A stretch of DNA of 64,000 nt from Adenophora triphylla var. japonica (GCA_022495995.1 JAFEMH010000744.1:62001-126000), one strand, 5' to 3'. Numbered from the stretch's first letter, positions 45,062 to 59,187 are shown. Translations and numbers: made by a program. The notes: generated by a model from the letters alone, not told the origin.

Positions 45062-45547
45062 TGAAGGTTAAAGGAATTAGGGTTGAAGGAATACGATGTT
45101 GTATTAGAGAGGGAAAGAGATGATTTTTAAACTGAGGGTTAATGAAATAGGAATTTTGGTGATTGCGAAAGAGAGAGAGAGACAAATGATGAGTGGAACG
45201 TGGGTTTTAATGAGCATTGGGGGTTTCAAAGTTAAGTAACTGTTCATATGAACAGTGGTTTTTACCCTTCCCCACGTTGAGACATTAATTCCCACAAAAC
45301 ACAAGAAGAACATTCTCTTTTTCAAGAAGCTTTGCAGGGGAAGAGACGGCAAAGGAAGTGACAATTGTGAGCAATTAACACGATCAAATCACATAAAAGT
45401 TGCTTTAACCTAGTTTGTTGAAAGAAAACTCGACAGAGTTAAGTCTAGTTTGAATGATGATGGCTGTCTGAGATAGCTAGGTGAAAATTGCCTATAAAAC
45501 AATGACAACTTCAGAGGAAAATTATTCAGATTGTTTTACAAACACAA
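45062..45547. promoter_or_regulatory. Divergent intergenic region with a TATA box for the antisense ORF
   Basis: This 486-bp gap separates two ORFs pointing away from each other. On the plus strand TATAAAA (45493-45499) lies about 50 nt before the ATG at 45548, a normal plant spacing. The minus side has no clear TATA, only a CT-rich leader after reverse complementing (near 45,110). The motif CTGTCTGAGATAGCT is near 45,460. Confidence 0.5.
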
Positions 45548-46141
45548 ATGGGTAGATTTTCCTCAAAGTTTAATTCAAAGAATATGGCTCAAACAAAGAA
45601 AAAGTTGGTTTTTGGGAAGAATTGTGAGGATGATTTGAGTGGGGATAAAATGGAGATAGAGAGAGAGTCCTTCAATGTTCTTGAAAGTTCAGAGGGAGTG
45701 AGAGACAAAGGTAAGAACAAGAGAGTGAGAGAAGATCAGGACTATGGTGTTAAGGAGATAGCTGTCAGAGAGAAAATTGACAGTAGAGAGGGAGAGGGAA
45801 TAAGGCTCTTTGGAAAGACTATCAAGGTTAATCAGGGGGAGACTAGTAAGGGAAAAAATAAGGTGGAGAGGGTTTATACATTGGGGGAATTGGTTAAGCA
45901 AGATAGGGCTCAGACAGCAATGGAAAGGAGCTTAGCTGTCAAGAAAAAGGGTAAGCCTGAGAAGTTGTATACTCCTGTGAGTAGGGATTCACTCTCTCCA
46001 GGGGTTGGTTTGTTGGAGGGGAGAGGGGATAACTTTGCAGGAGTGCATATATCTCCTTCTTCAACAATCTCATACCTATTCAACCAGGTGATAGGTTGCT
46101 TTAGTCCTGCTAGAGTTCCTGCTGTGGAGAGAGTGGAGTCA

Positions 46142-48388
46142 TGTGGGGACCCCGACCCGGAACCTACACGTGTCCCGAGTTGGTGCGTCCCCAAACTAAC
46201 CCAAATATACTAAACTTTTTAAAACTTTACTTTGACTTTCCAACATGAACATGAATAACATAACATTTCAAAAGAACTCCACTCTACTCCACATCGGAGG
46301 AGGAGATAACTAACTTTGAAAATAGTTAACTGTTTAGTTACAAAAGATTTAAGGTTATGACGTAGAGTTTAAGGTTTATAATTACAAACTCCAAGAATGG
46401 AATTACCAAAATACAATTTATACGTCACCCTAAACATACCCCGACAATACCCCAAAAGATTTCTCCAAACTCCTCTCCGGCCTTACTTGGGCGGTCCTCC
46501 TGTCTCGGGATCTAAAACAGTAAAGGGAGAGGGGTGAGAATAAATCTCAGCAAGCTATTATGGATGCAGCAATATGCCAAATAAATGCAACATATAACAA
46601 GTCGCACATAACACATTGGGAAAGCTATAAACACATTCCATTACCTTGGTTTACCTTTTCCCGTCCGAACAAGAGTCGTACAACATTGGGTATAATAATA
46701 CTCCAATTACGGTGAGCCGCTTAAGCAATACTCACGTCTTATAAGACCCGTTTTTCGTGGAACCATATAAGACAAGAGCAACTCTGTAAGGCTTTTGGCT
46801 CAATACAGATGCTATACCCCAACCCGTGGCCACAGGAGGGGACGGTCACAGATATAACATAATCCGATCACATTAGGTCACACTTCCATAATTGATCGTA
46901 TTCTGTTATACCCCCAACGTCAGCTGACTCAACATATATCAAGCACATAATAGATACTTGAATAAAATCCACATAAAGGGATAAGCAATAGCCACATGGT
47001 AATATATACTCATGCCTAAACAATATGAAAGTGCAACAATTTATGAATACACCCAACAATATCAACAACAATGTATATAACATTAAACAAGGAGTTGAGG
47101 GATCATTAACCTACCCTACAATTTCCATATACAAGGATACAAGGCCTAAGTGAAGGTTCAAGTTCAATTACCTAGTGGGAGTGTCCAATTATAAGTGGCC
47201 AACAACTTGCTAAACGATCCTAGTTCAAATTAAGAAATATTGGTTCAGGGTCTTGGGCGACCGCCCATACCACTTGGGCGACCGCCCAAGTGGATTGCCA
47301 AAGGGAATGAAGTTTCTGCCCACATGGGCGACCGCACACTCACACATGGGCGACCGCTCATAAGGGGGATGGGCGACCGCCCTCATCACTTGGGCGACCG
47401 CCCAAGTGAAGTTCCCAAGCACACTAACTTACTGCCAACATGGGCGACCGCCTACACCACCTGGGCGACCGCCCATGCCTCCCGGCCCAGATCAGTTTTT
47501 CAACAATTTATGCCTAGGTTCCAAGTCCTTCTTACTAAGTTATGTTCAAGAACACCAAACCATAACTTCATCTTACCAAGTCCCATAAAAACAAGTAAAT
47601 TCAAACCAAGTTATCCTAAATCATTTATCTCTACCCATTCCACCCATTTCAAACCCTTTTTACATGATCTACCAAGAACCCTAACTTCAAATAATTCCAT
47701 TCTTCAATCATTCAACTCCCAATAGGTTTCCCAAGCAAGAAATCACCAACATAAGAACAAGAACCACAAGAAATATTCATGAGCATTCATGAGAAGAGAA
47801 GTCATAACAACTTACATGGATTTTAGAAGGAAATGTGAATCTTTCTAGTTAGATGAGTTCCCCAAGATGATCAATCTTCAAATGTGCTCCTAGACTTGGA
47901 TTTTGATGAAGAATGTATTGACTTCAAAGCTTGGGCAAGGCTTCAATGGAGGTCTTCTTAGTTTCTCTAGGATGAAGAAGTGAGAAGGAAGGAGAAGGAG
48001 GGAGAAGGGAGGGGTAGTAAGAGAGGTGATGGGGAGGGAACACTTGGCACAAGGAGGAAGGGCTCTACAAAATGGCCCCCCATGGGAAAATTAGCAAGGC
48101 TTTCACCTTTACCCAATTAAATTAAAATAAATCTTATCCCATTAATTATCCTACTCATTTAACCTTCCCACATTATTTATCATTTTATTAATTTTCCATT
48201 TTTATTATTTCCACAAGTTTCTTTATTTAATGACCAATAAATTCTTATAAGATCCTAATTTTACTTTTCACCCAATTTATCTAAATTTAAGAATTTAAAG
48301 GACATAATTGAACACATAAAGCTAGCATGAATATTAAAAGCATATAATTAAATATTAAAAATGAGTGCCTAGGGTCGGGGTCGTCACA
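46142..48388 (-). repeat. 3' LTR of the Tekay-like element, with GGGCGACCGCCC array
   Basis: At 47,252-47,475, seven to nine near-palindromic GGGCGACCGCCC units are spaced about 20-40 bp apart. The plus-strand ORF 47,240-47,725 is a reading of this array and is not considered a gene. Confidence 0.88.
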
Positions 48389-48422
48389 CTCACTCCCCCT
48401 TAAAGAAAATTCGACCCGAATT

Positions 48423-51400
48423 TTAAAAAGGAAACTTACTTGAATTTTCAAACAACCACGGGTATTTTGCTCTCATCTCCGACTCTAGCTCCCACGTTGC
48501 TTCCTCTACGGTGTGATTCTTCCAAAGGACTTTTACTATCGGGATACTCTTGGTTCTCAACTCTTTAACTTGGAATTCTAAGACTCTTAATGGCTCTTCA
48601 ACATACGACATGTCCGCTTGGACATCATCGGGAGGAGAGCTCAAAACATGGGAGGGATCATGACAATATTTTCTTAACATCGAGACATGGAAAACATCAT
48701 GGAGCAAAGAGAGAGACGGAGGCAACGCTAACCGGTAAGCCAATTCCCCTATCTTCTCTAGAATCTCAAACGGTCCCACAAACCTCGGAGCCAACTTACC
48801 CTTATTACCAAACCTTTTAATCCCCGTCCTCGGAGAAACCTTCAAGAACACAAAGTCACCAACCCGAAATGATAAATCCCGTCTTCTATTGTCGGCGTAG
48901 CTTTTAAATCGACTCGAGCCGTCTTCAATCTATCCCGAATCACTTTGATCTTCTCCGTAGAATCTCGAACCAAATCCGGGCCCCAAAGTCTCGCTTCACC
49001 AACCTCGTCCCAACACATCGGAGATCGACACTTCCTACCATACAACGCCTCATACGGAGCCATCTCGATACTCGACTGATAACTATTGTTGTAAGCAAAC
49101 TCCACTAAAGGTAGATGATCCTCCCAAGACAATTGGAAATCCATCACACAAGCTCGTAACATATCCTCAAGTATCTCGAATAGTTCTCTCGGATCGACCA
49201 TCGGTTTGAGGATGGAATGCCGTCTTGAAACACAATTTAGAACCCAAAGCTTCCCGCAATGCTCTCCAAAATCTAGATGTAAACCTCGGATCTCTCGTCG
49301 GAAACAATACTAACCGAACCCCGTGAAGTCTTACAATCTCCTTCAAATACAATGGGCTAACTTCTCCAACGAAAACTTAGTTGACACCGAAGAAAATGAG
49401 CCGACTTCGTCAACCGATCCACGATAACCCATATAGCATCCATCTTCTTCGCGGTAAGAGGTAGACCCGAAACAAAATCCATCGAGATCCCTTCCCATTT
49501 CCACTCCGGAATATCCAATGGTTGAAGTAGTCCCGCCGGTCTTTGATGTTCTGCCTTGATCTGTTGACAAGTCAAACACTTAGAAACATAATCCGCTATT
49601 TCCCTCTTCATACCATTCCACCAATACCCACGCTTCAAGTCTTGATACATTTTGGTACTTCCCGGATGAATCGCAAACTTGGACTTATGGCCATCCTCTA
49701 AAACACGCTTCTTGATTTCCGGCGATGACGGAACGCAAATTCTCCCTTGGAAAGTTAAAATCCCATCTCGATTCAAAGCAAAATCCCCGGCTTTCCCATC
49801 TTGCACTTGATCACAAATTTTCTTCAATTCCGGATCTTCTTGTTGAGCTTCCTTCAAATCACCATACAATGTCGGAACGGCTCTAACATTCGCAATAATT
49901 ACTTCACTCTTCAATTCTCGGGAACCCAAAGCTGTCAAATACGCCTTTCGGCTAATCGCATCGGCCACCACATTGGCCTTCCCCGGATGATAGGATATGA
50001 CACAATCAAAATCCTTCAAAAACTCTAACCATCTTCTTTGCCGGTTGTTCAACTCCTTTTGGGTAAATAGGTACTTCAAACTCTTATGATCGGTGAAAAT
50101 CTCGAATTTCGCTCCGTAAAGATAATGCTTCCACTTATGCAACGCAAATACAATCGCCGCCAATTCCATATCATGAGTAGGATAATTCTGTTCCGCCGGT
50201 GATAACTTCCTAGAGGCATACGCAATAACCTTCCCATTCTGCATCAACACACATCCCAAACCCGCCTTCGAGGCATCACTATAAATAACAAAATTCTCGC
50301 AACCACTCGGAAGGGTAAGAACCGGAGCCGTCGTCAACCTCTTCTTCAATTCATCAAAACTTGCTTCACACTTGGAATCCCACACAAACAATACATCTTT
50401 CCGAGTCAACCTAGTCAACGGAGTAGCAATCCGAGAAAACCCCTCAATGAACCTCCGATAGTACCCCGCCAAACCCAGAAAACTACGGACTTCAGTCACG
50501 GTCGACGGTTGCTTCCAATTAACCACGGCTTCAATCTTTGCAGGATCCACGGAAATCCCCGAACTCGACACCACATGCCCCAAGAAAGAAATCTGCTCAA
50601 GCCAAAACTCGCACTTACTGAACTTAGCATACAACTGCTTCTCACGAAGAACGGACAAGACAATCCTCAAATGATTCTCATGCTCTTCCCGGGACTTAGA
50701 ATACACAAGAATATCATCAATAAAGACCACCACAAAACTATCGAGATAAGGCTTGAAGACACGGTTCATCATATCCATAAACACGGCCGGAGCATTAGTC
50801 AACCCAAACGGCATCACCACAAACTCATAATGACCATATCTAGTTCGGAAAGCTGTCTTAGCAATATCATCCGGTCTAATCTTCAACTGATGGTATCCGC
50901 TTCTCAAATCAAGCTTTGAGTAGATAACGGAACCTTGGAGTTGGTCAAACAAATCATCTATATGAGGAAGAGGATACTTATTCTTAATGGTGGCTTGGTT
51001 CAACAAACGATAGTCAATGCACAATCGTAAGGTACCATCCTTCTTCCTAACAAACAAGACCGGTGCTCCCCACGGAGACACACTAGGACGAATAAAACCT
51101 CGGTCTAACAATTCTTGCAATTGGACCTTCAACTCTTTTAACTCGGCCGGAGCCATTCTATAGGGTGCTTTAGAGATAGGAGCGGTACGGGTACTAAGTC
51201 AATACAAAACTCTATCTCACGATCCGGAGGCATAGAGTACTCACTAGAGAACACATCACTAAATTCATTCACAACCGGAACATGAGCTAATTCGGGAGAT
51301 TTCTTATTGGAATCTACCACATAAGCTAAGTAACCCGTACACCCCTTAGATAGCATCTTTCTAGCTTTTAAGGCGAAATAACATGTAACCCGAACATAGA

Positions 51401-51700
51401 TTTATCGGCATCAAATATAAATGTAGGCACATCGGGCATAGCAAATGAGACTCGCTTCCTACGACAGTCTACCAAAGCATGGCACGGACTCGGCCAATCC
51501 ATACCAAGGATCACATCAAAATCACGGATTGGTAACTCGACCAAATCCACCGGCAATACATGCCCACATATAGTCACATCACATCCACGATATATCAAAG
51601 AAGATTCAAGGCTCTCTCCCATAGGAGTAGAGACCTCTAACACATAAGGCATAGATTCGGGCAAGATATGCAATGAGAATGCAAAATGAGACGCCACTTG
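48423..51700 (-). pseudogene. Tekay-like pol: protease, RT, RNase H, integrase, chromodomain-like tail
   Basis: In order: protease region and linker (51,697-51,150; GMDWPSPCHALVDC, DVFSSEYSMPPD); RT ([42 protein letters not shown]) and RNase H ([24 protein letters not shown]) in one 599-residue open stretch (51156-49357); integrase zinc finger and core start ([22 protein letters not shown]), then in other frames [22 protein letters not shown] and VEFAYNNSYQSS; and finally the C-terminal domain with a chromodomain-like end (KVLWKNHTVEEATWELE), stop at 48,423. At least four frameshifts lie in the integrase part. The catalytic motifs themselves are well kept, so decay is slight. Confidence 0.9.
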
Positions 51701-51844
51701 AAATGAATGGGAAGACCGGGATCTATAAGAATGCGGGCCTTAACTCTGAGGACAGGAACTATACCTCTAATGACGGCATTAGGATCGACCTCTCCTCGAC
51801 CCAAAGCAAACACACGACCTTGGACTTTATCCTTAGGTTTCCCA

Positions 51845-52840
51845 TCAACATCTCTCTTCACACCACTTCCTTGACCCCGAATCCGGTGCCGTCGCTTGCT
51901 TATTACGTAACTTGGGACAATTCCTCCTGAAATGGCCCGGCGATCCACACTCCAAACACTTGCCTTGTTTGCTCCAACATTTGTCTTCGGAATGCCCTAT
52001 CCTCTTGCAAAACCCACATGTCGTCCCAAGCGGCCGGAAGTCGCACGATTTGCCAGGGCCGCCACATGACCTCCTCGATTCGCTCCGGGGTGAAAGTCCT
52101 CGCTGCACTCTATTACGCCCGATCCTTGACCACGAAATCTGTTCTGTTTCCTCCTTCATTCTTACCACGATGCTCCTCTATGTCGTTCTCAATCCGGTCA
52201 CGCCATATTCACTGCTTGGAAATTGGCGAAGTTATGCGTCAACAATCGCTTCGAAACTCAACTCTTAAACCTTTCACAAACCGGTAAACTCGCCTCTCCT
52301 CATCGGCACCAAATGGGGACAATATCGGGCCAACTACGTGAACTTTGCCGAATCTTTGCGCTATTGTCATGGTCCCTTGCTCCGGCTTCAGGAACTCGCC
52401 TTCTTTCTTGTCCCCTAGTAACCATTGGCACAAAGTGATCTCGGAACTTGAGCGTGAAGTTTTCCCACGTCTGCGGTGTCAAATCTCGGTCCCAACCATC
52501 CTTTACCACTTGCCACCAATGCTCATTGGTCCTTCCAATTTGAAAACGGCGCATCTCACTTTCTCCGCATCCGTACTCTCCATAGCTGCGAAAATCTTGT
52601 TCATAGCCTCAAGCCACCTCTCGGCCTTCACCGGATCCGGATCTCCGTTGAAGCTAGGAGGAGACATCTTCACGAACTTCTCCAAACCATGTTGCCCTTG
52701 TATGCCTAGATTCGATTCAAATTCGATTACGAGTTGCCATATGCTTTGAAGGAACCCTCGGAACATGTCCATCATCTCGGCGTTCGGATTACCAACACCA
52801 CCCAAACCAGTTCGGATCACCTTCATTTCCCGCCATTACA
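51845..52840 (-). pseudogene. Tekay-like gag with zinc knuckle
   Basis: It probably starts at ATG 52840 (MAGNEGDPNW). Pieces in three frames follow: PPSFNGDPDPVKAERWLEAM, HWWQVVKDGWDRDLTPQTWE, FVPMVTRGQE, MTIAQRFGKV, RRVYRFVKGLRVEF, and a double CCHC (CGFCKRIGHSEDKC, CLECGSPGHFRRNC). Frameshifts occur about every 150-250 bp, more than in the adjacent RT, which looks odd for an element this young. Confidence 0.8.
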
Positions 52841-52933
52841 ACAAACTCCTGCATTAAACACTCGGCGTCGGTTACTACACACTCTCACTCGGCTAGACTC
52901 TACCCAAGAATTCTAGCAGAGCTCGATACCAAC

Positions 52934-55183
52934 TGGGGACCCCGGCCGGAACCTACACGTGTCCCAAGTTGGTGCGTCCCCAAACTAACCCAAATATACT
53001 AAACTTTTTAAAACTTTACTTTGACTTTCCAACATGAACATGAATAACATAACATTTCAAAAGAACTCCACTCTACTCCACATCGGAGGAGGAGATAACT
53101 AACTTTGAAAATAGTTAAGCTTTTAGTTACAAAAGATTTAAGGTTATGACGTAGAGTTTAAGGTTTATAATTACAAACTCCAAGAATGGAATTACCAAAA
53201 TACAATTTATACGTCACCCTAAACATACCCTGACAATACCCCAAAAGATTTCTCCAAACTCCTCTCCGGCCTTACTTGGGCGGTCCTCCTGTCTCGGGAT
53301 CTAAAACAGTAAAGGGAGAGGGGTGAGAATAAATCTCAGCAAGCTATTATGGATGCAACAATATGCCAAATAAATGCAACATATAACAAGTCGCACATAA
53401 CACATTGGGAAAGCTGTTCTGTAAACACATTCCATTACCTTGGTTTACCTTTTCCGTCTGAACAGTAGTCGTACAACATTGGGTATAATAATACTCAAAT
53501 TTACAGTGAGCTGCTTAAGCAATACTCACGTCTTATAAGACCCGTTTTCGGGGAACCATATAAGACATTAGCAACTCTGTAAGGCTTTTGGCTCAATACG
53601 AGATGCTATACCCCAACCCGTGGCCACGGGAGGGGACGGTCACGAGATATAACATAATCCGATCACATTAGGTCACACTTCCATAATTGATCGTGATTCA
53701 TTCTATACCCCCAACGTCAGCTGACTCAACATATATCAAGCACATAATAGATACTTGAATAAAATCCACATAAAGGGATAAGCAATAGCCACATGGTAAT
53801 ATATACTCATGCCTAAACAATATGAAAGTGCAACAATTTATGAATACACCCAACAATATCAACAACAATGTATATAACATTAAACAAGGAGTTGAGGGAT
53901 CATTAACCTACCCTACAATTTCCATATACAAGGATACAAGGCCTAAGTGAAGGTTCAAGTTCAATTACCTAGTGGGAGTGTCCAATTATAAGTGGCCAAC
54001 AACTTGCTAAACGATCCTAGTTCAAATTAAGAAATATTGGTTCAGGGCCTTGGGCGACCGCCCATACCACTTGGGCGACCGCCCAAGTGGATTGCCAAAG
54101 GGAATGAAGTTTCTGCCCACATGGGCGACCGCACACTCACACATGGGCGACCGCTCATAAGGGGGATGGGCGACCGCCCTCATCACTTGGGCGACCGCCC
54201 AAGTGAAGTTCCCAAGCACACTAACTTACTGCCAACATGGGCGACCGCCTACCACACTGGCGACCGCCCATGCCTCCCGGCCCAGATCAGTTTTTCAACA
54301 ATTTATGCCTAGGTTCCAAGTCCTTCTTACTAAGTTATGTTCAAGAACACCAAACCATAACTTCATCTTACCAAGTCCCATAAAAACAAGTAAATTCAAA
54401 CCAAGTTATCCTAGATCATTTATCTCTACCCATTCCACCCATTTCAAACCCTTTTTACATGATCTACCAAGAACCCTAACTTCAAATAATTCCATTCTTC
54501 AATCATTCAACTCCCAATAGGTTTCCCAAGCAAGAAATCACCAACATAAGAACAAGAACCACAAGAAATATTCATGAGCATTCATGAGAAGAGAAGTCAT
54601 AACAACTTACATGGATTTTAGAAGGAAATGTGAATCTTTCTAGTTAGATGAGTTCCCCAAGATGATCAATCTTCAAATGTGCTCCTAGACTTGGATTTTG
54701 ATGAAGAATGTATTGACTTCAAAGCTTGGGCAAGGCTTCAATGGAGGTCTTCTTAGTTTCTCTAGGATGAAGAAGTGAGAAGGAAGGAGAAGGAGGGAGA
54801 AGGGAGGGGTAGTAAGAGAGGTGATGGGGAGGGAACACTTGGCACAAGGAGGAAGGGCTCTACAAAATGGCCCCCCATGGGAAAATTAGCAAGGCTTTCA
54901 CCTTTACCCAATTAAATTAAAATAAATCTTATCCCATTAATTATCCTACTCATTTAACCTCCCCACATTATTTATCATTTTATTAATTTTCCATTTTTAT
55001 TATTTCCACAAGTTTCTTTATTTAATGACCAATAAATTCTTATAAGATCCTAATTTTACTTTTCACCCAATTTATCTAAATTTAAGAATTTAAAGGACAT
55101 AATTGAACACATAAAGCTAGCATGAATATTAAAAGCATATAATTAAATATTAAAAATGAGTGCCTAGGGTCGGGGTCGTCACA
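52934..55183 (-). repeat. 5' LTR of the Tekay-like element
   Basis: It is nearly identical to 46142-48388. Differences cluster at CAG/CGAG-type sites (e.g. 53,597 and 53,639). The GGGCGACCGCCC array recurs at 54,049-54,278. Confidence 0.88.
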
Positions 55184-55485
55184 AGTCAAGTGTTGGTCAA
55201 CCTTTTGCAGTTGAAGGGAATGGTTCTTTTTCTGGAGATTTTAGCTTTGTGACTCCAATGGAGGGTTTGCTTCAGCCATATGATGCAGTTGAAGAGTGGT
55301 GGCCAAGGAGAGCAAGTCCTTCTCTTCAATATTCAATCACTTCCATTGATCCTTTCTTGGAGAGGCACCCAATATGGTTGCAAAGGTATCAACAGACCTT
55401 GCAATCAACTCAGGAGGCTAGAAATGAAGGAATGAGTCTTTGGAGGAGGATGCGGAGAGGCTGTGACATTTCGAAGAATGTCTGA

Positions 55486-55764
55486 CAGCTAAGGTGTGGG
55501 TTTGAAGAGGGGAGCTGGTTTTGAAGATTGTATGGTTTGGAGGAAGTTTTTGTTGGGTGAAAGAAGATGAGAGAGAGAGATTTCATGGGTTGTTGTATGT
55601 TTTTGTTGTATGTTTTTGTTGTTGTTTTTGTTTTTCATGGGTTTTGGAAAGATAGCTATCAGTGGATGGCTATCAGGAATGTTTATGAGGGAATAGCTGT
55701 CAGGCAACATTGTGACAGCATTACCCAGTATGTAAGCCTCTTTTTATTTATGAAGAACAACTTT
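55486..55764. other. Gap between antisense ORF end and pol stop
   Basis: The antisense ORF stop lies inside a TCTGACAGCT motif (55481-55490). Three more AGCTGTCAG/AGCTATCAG motifs lie at 55,653-55,703. No ORF is recognised. Confidence 0.5.
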
Positions 55765-58700
55765 TTATTTTGGCATATTTATCATACCAAGCATGGCTAT
55801 TAATATCTCAATCCTCTTTTCATCCATGGCTTTTGTGAGAATATCAGAGACATTGTCCTCAGTGCAAACTTTTGCAAGGTTGATATTCCCTTTTTCAACA
55901 TGATCCCTGATGAAATGATGTCTGACCTCAATATGCTTTGTTTTTTAATGTTGGACAGGGTTTTCTGTCATGGCAATAGTACTTGAGTTGTCACAGAAGA
56001 TGGGAATGTTGGATAATTCAATTCCAAAGTCTTGAAGTTGACTTTTAAGATAGAGAATTTGTGAACAACACGAGCTGCGGCAATATACTCGGCCTCGAAT
56101 TTGTTGAAGTGGCAAGCGAGGTTTGCTTTTGCTTGACCATGAAATGATTCTTGAGCCAATAAGCGGCATCCACCACTTGTGGATTTTCTATCTAGATTAC
56201 ATCCGGCATAGTCGAAATCGGTGAATCCAATTAGAGAGAATGGGGATTCGGTGGGATACCACAAGCCAAAATCGGGGTTCCTTTGAGATATCTTAGAATT
56301 CTCTTGACGAGAGAGATGAGATTCCTTGGGATTAGCTTGAAATCTAGCACAAAGACATACACTAAACATAATGTCAGAGTCTTGAAGGCTGTTACATAAA
56401 GAAGAGATCCAATGTAGCTTACGTAAAGTGTTGGATTTACACTTTGACCATCTAGATCAGCATGGAGTTTGGTTGTGGTTGACAAGGGTGTTTTGGTAGG
56501 GGAAGCAGTTTGCATGTCAAACTTCTTGATCATATCCCTTGTGTATTTAGCTTGGTTAATGAAGATTCCTTCCTTCATTTGCTTGACTTGAAGACCCAAG
56601 AAGAAAGTAAGCTCACCAATCATACTCATTTCAAACTGGTCTTTCATAATATCTCCAAATTCAGTGCATAATTTCTCATTTGATGAACCAAAAATGATGT
56701 CATCAACATAGACTTGGATTAGCAACTGATCATCTCCATATTTCTTGATAAACAAAGTGTTATCAATATGGCCCTTGGTAAATCCTTTGCCAAGGAGATA
56801 TCTAGATAGAGTATCATACCAAGCTCTTGGTGCTTGTTTAAGCCCATACAATGTTTGTCCAATTTGTATACATGATCAGGGAACTTTGGGTGCTCAAAAC
56901 CAGGGGGTTGGGATACAAACACCTTTTCATTTAAGACTCCATTCAGAAATGCACTCTTGACATCCATTTGGAATACTTTCATTTTCTTGAATGAAGCATA
57001 GGCAAGGAATAGCCTAATAGCTTCAAGTCTTGCAACGAGTCACGAAAGGTCTCATCATAGTCAATACCTTCTTCTTGTCTATATCCTTGGGCAACCAGTC
57101 TGGCTTTGTTTCTTACTACAACACCTTCTTCATTCATCTTATTTCTAAAAACCCATCTTGTTCCAATGACAGTTTGGTTTCTTGGTTTAGGAACAAGTTG
57201 CCACACTTTGTTTCTTTCAAACTGTTCTAGTTCTTCTTCCATGGCTTCAATCCAGTCAGCATCTTGGAGTGCTTAATTTATTTTCTTTGGTTCCACTTGG
57301 GATATGAATGCACTCATGAGAAAAGGGATGTTATGCAGGCGGGGTTTTATCAATTTGAAGGCTGATGTAAAGATCTTTATTGGGTGGAATGATGTGGGTA
57401 ATGGTAGTTTCATCATTGGTTTTGGGAGGAGAAAGAGGATTATTGGATGGAGATGGAAGGTGGCTAGAAGATGGATTACATGAGGAATTGGGATGGGTTT
57501 GTCGGCTAAGGGTTGGGTGTCAGTAAAGGGAAAATTTTGAGGAAGGTCAGTCAAGGGATGACCATTTATTTGAATATTTTCCTCCTCATCAATTGGATTG
57601 GAAGTGGGAGAGATTGCAGTTGACTTGGTTGGCTGGATTGGTTGTTGATGAGAGTGAGAAGGTTTATGGCTGTCTGGCACAGGATGGGTACATCGAGATG
57701 AGTTTCTTGGAACCATGTATGGAAGATTTGATGAATCTTGTTCATGATTGAGAACAGGTTGAGTCAAGAATGGGAGATGCTTCGGGAAGATTATCTAGGT
57801 TTCCCAAACCTTCATCAAAATCACACAACTCGGTTACACTTTGATCATTGTTTTCATCAAAGTCAACATGAATTGATTCTTCCACAACAAGTCTTCTTTT
57901 GTTGTAAACTCTATAAGCTTTGCTTGTGTTAGAGTATCCAAGAAATATTCCTTCATCACTTTTGGAGTCAAATTTGTCCAAATTGTTCTTGCCATTGTTG
58001 TGAATGAAGCATCTACTTCCAAAGTTTGTGAAAGTAGGAAATGGTAGGGACTTTGTTATTCCACAATTCATATGGAGTCTTCTTGTGGAATTTGTTGATT
58101 AGTGTTTTATTTTGAACATACACTGCATGTAATGACTTCACCCTAAAAATACTTTGGGAGATTGTGTTACGGCGGCATTATTATTCTTGCTGCCTCACAA
58201 ATTGTCCTGTTCTTCCTTTCAGCAACACCATTTAGTTGGGGAGTTCTTGGGGCTGAAAAATTGTGATCGATGCCTTTGGAATCACAATATTCTTCTACTC
58301 CAGTGTTTTCAAATTCCTTCCCGTGAGTCGAATCTGATCTTGATGATGGATGTCCCTTTTTGATTTTGAATTTTATTGAACGGCTTTATCGAACGGCTAA
58401 GGGTGTCACTTTTGGATTCAAGAAGAATGATCCAAGTGAATCTTGTGAAATCATCAACAACAACTAGGGAGTATCTTTTTCCTCCTAAAGATCTAGTTCT
58501 TATGGGTCCAAAAAGATCCATATGAAGCGATTCAATAGGTCTTGAGGTGTCCAACTTGGTCTTGGGTTTGAATGAAGATTTCTTTTGCTTCCCACATTGG
58601 CATGCTTTGCAAAGTTTATCCTTCTTGAATGGGATCTTTGGTAGACCTCGACTAGATTAGAATTTGCAAGCTTGGAAATGGTTTTGTGATTGAGGTGAGC

Positions 58701-59112
58701 CAATCTTTTGTGCCATAGCCATGACATATCAGTTGATTGAAAGACGGAAAGCGGTGAGCATTTGAGGATTCCACAATCTCTAAGTTTAAGCAGTAGAGAT
58801 TTCCTTTTCTTGATCCAGTTAGGATGACTTTATTGTTTTTATCCTTAACAGTGCATTTATCCTTAGTGCAAACAACATGATATCCCTTATCACGAGATTT
58901 GACTTATGCTTTGATCAAATTGTGTTTGAGACCCTCTACATAGAACACATTTGTAAAAATGATATCTTTTGTAATAAGATTTCCTGATCCTTTGACCTTA
59001 GCTTGGGAATTGTCACCAAAGGTTACATTTGGACCATTTTTAGGGGAATATTGTTGCAACCGAGTCTTTATTGAAGATCATATGTCTACTACAACCACTA
59101 TCTAAATACCAA
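55765..59112 (-). pseudogene. Sirevirus pol: protease, integrase, RT, RNase H
   Basis: Visible in order on the minus strand: protease LWYLDSGCSRHM (59,110); GAG-pre-integrase LWHKRLAHLNHKTISKLA (58,720); integrase core LHMDLFGPI, LVVVDDFTRFTW (58,530-58,440); RT pieces VWQLVPKPRNQTVIGTRW (57,210), [17 protein letters not shown] (56,970), [12 protein letters not shown] (56,845), YVDDIIFGS (56,710); RNase H GFTDFDYAGCNLDRKSTSGG (56,230) and DNSSTIAMTENP; C-terminal HFIRDHVEKGN and DILTKAMDE, stop at 55,765. Frames change many times, so as written it is inactive. Motif content is complete, and the lineage call follows from gene order and the C-terminal extension. Confidence 0.88.
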
Positions 59113-59187
59113 AGTCCTTTCCTAGGTACCTGCAAAACAGAAAGTAAATTTTATGGTACCCCTTTTTATTCTTTTGGGTCCAAAGGA

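Larger units (their letters stand above)
46142..55183 (-). mobile_element. Tekay/Del-like Ty3/gypsy chromovirus nested in the Sirevirus
   Basis: LTRs are 46142-48388 and 52934-55183 (about 2.25 kb), starting TGTGGGGACC (the right one appears to lack the first TG) and ending GGGTCGTCACA. The TSD is AGTCA (46137-46141 and 55184-55188). The polypurine tract (minus AAGGGGGAGTGAG) adjoins 48,389 and a PBS-like GCTCGATACCA is at 52,921-52,931. It carries gag-pol on the minus strand, broken by frameshifts. Confidence 0.93.
45548..55485 (+). pseudogene. Antisense ORF of the giant Sirevirus, split by the gypsy insertion
   Basis: It runs 45548-46141 and, after removal of the insert and one TSD copy, 55189-55485. 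The two parts are in the same frame, giving about 296 residues. The first part is basic and acidic by turns (AQTKKKLVFGKN; KNKRVREDQD; GETSKGKNKVERVYTL) and probably disordered with nuclear localisation-like patches. The second part holds an aromatic-rich motif (DAVEEWWPRRASPSLQYS) and a Gln/Arg-rich end. It is antisense to gag-pol and divergent from the extra sense ORF. No family is recognised. The frame stayed open until the insertion at 46,142, arguing that the protein was under selection. Antisense ORFs are known in some plant gypsy elements; one in a Sirevirus is less familiar to me. Confidence 0.6.

Noticed and set aside
47240..47725. 161-residue plus-strand ORF rich in Gly, Arg and Pro
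   Set aside because: It is a reading of the GGGCGACCGCCC array in a Tekay LTR, and the other LTR has it in a broken form.
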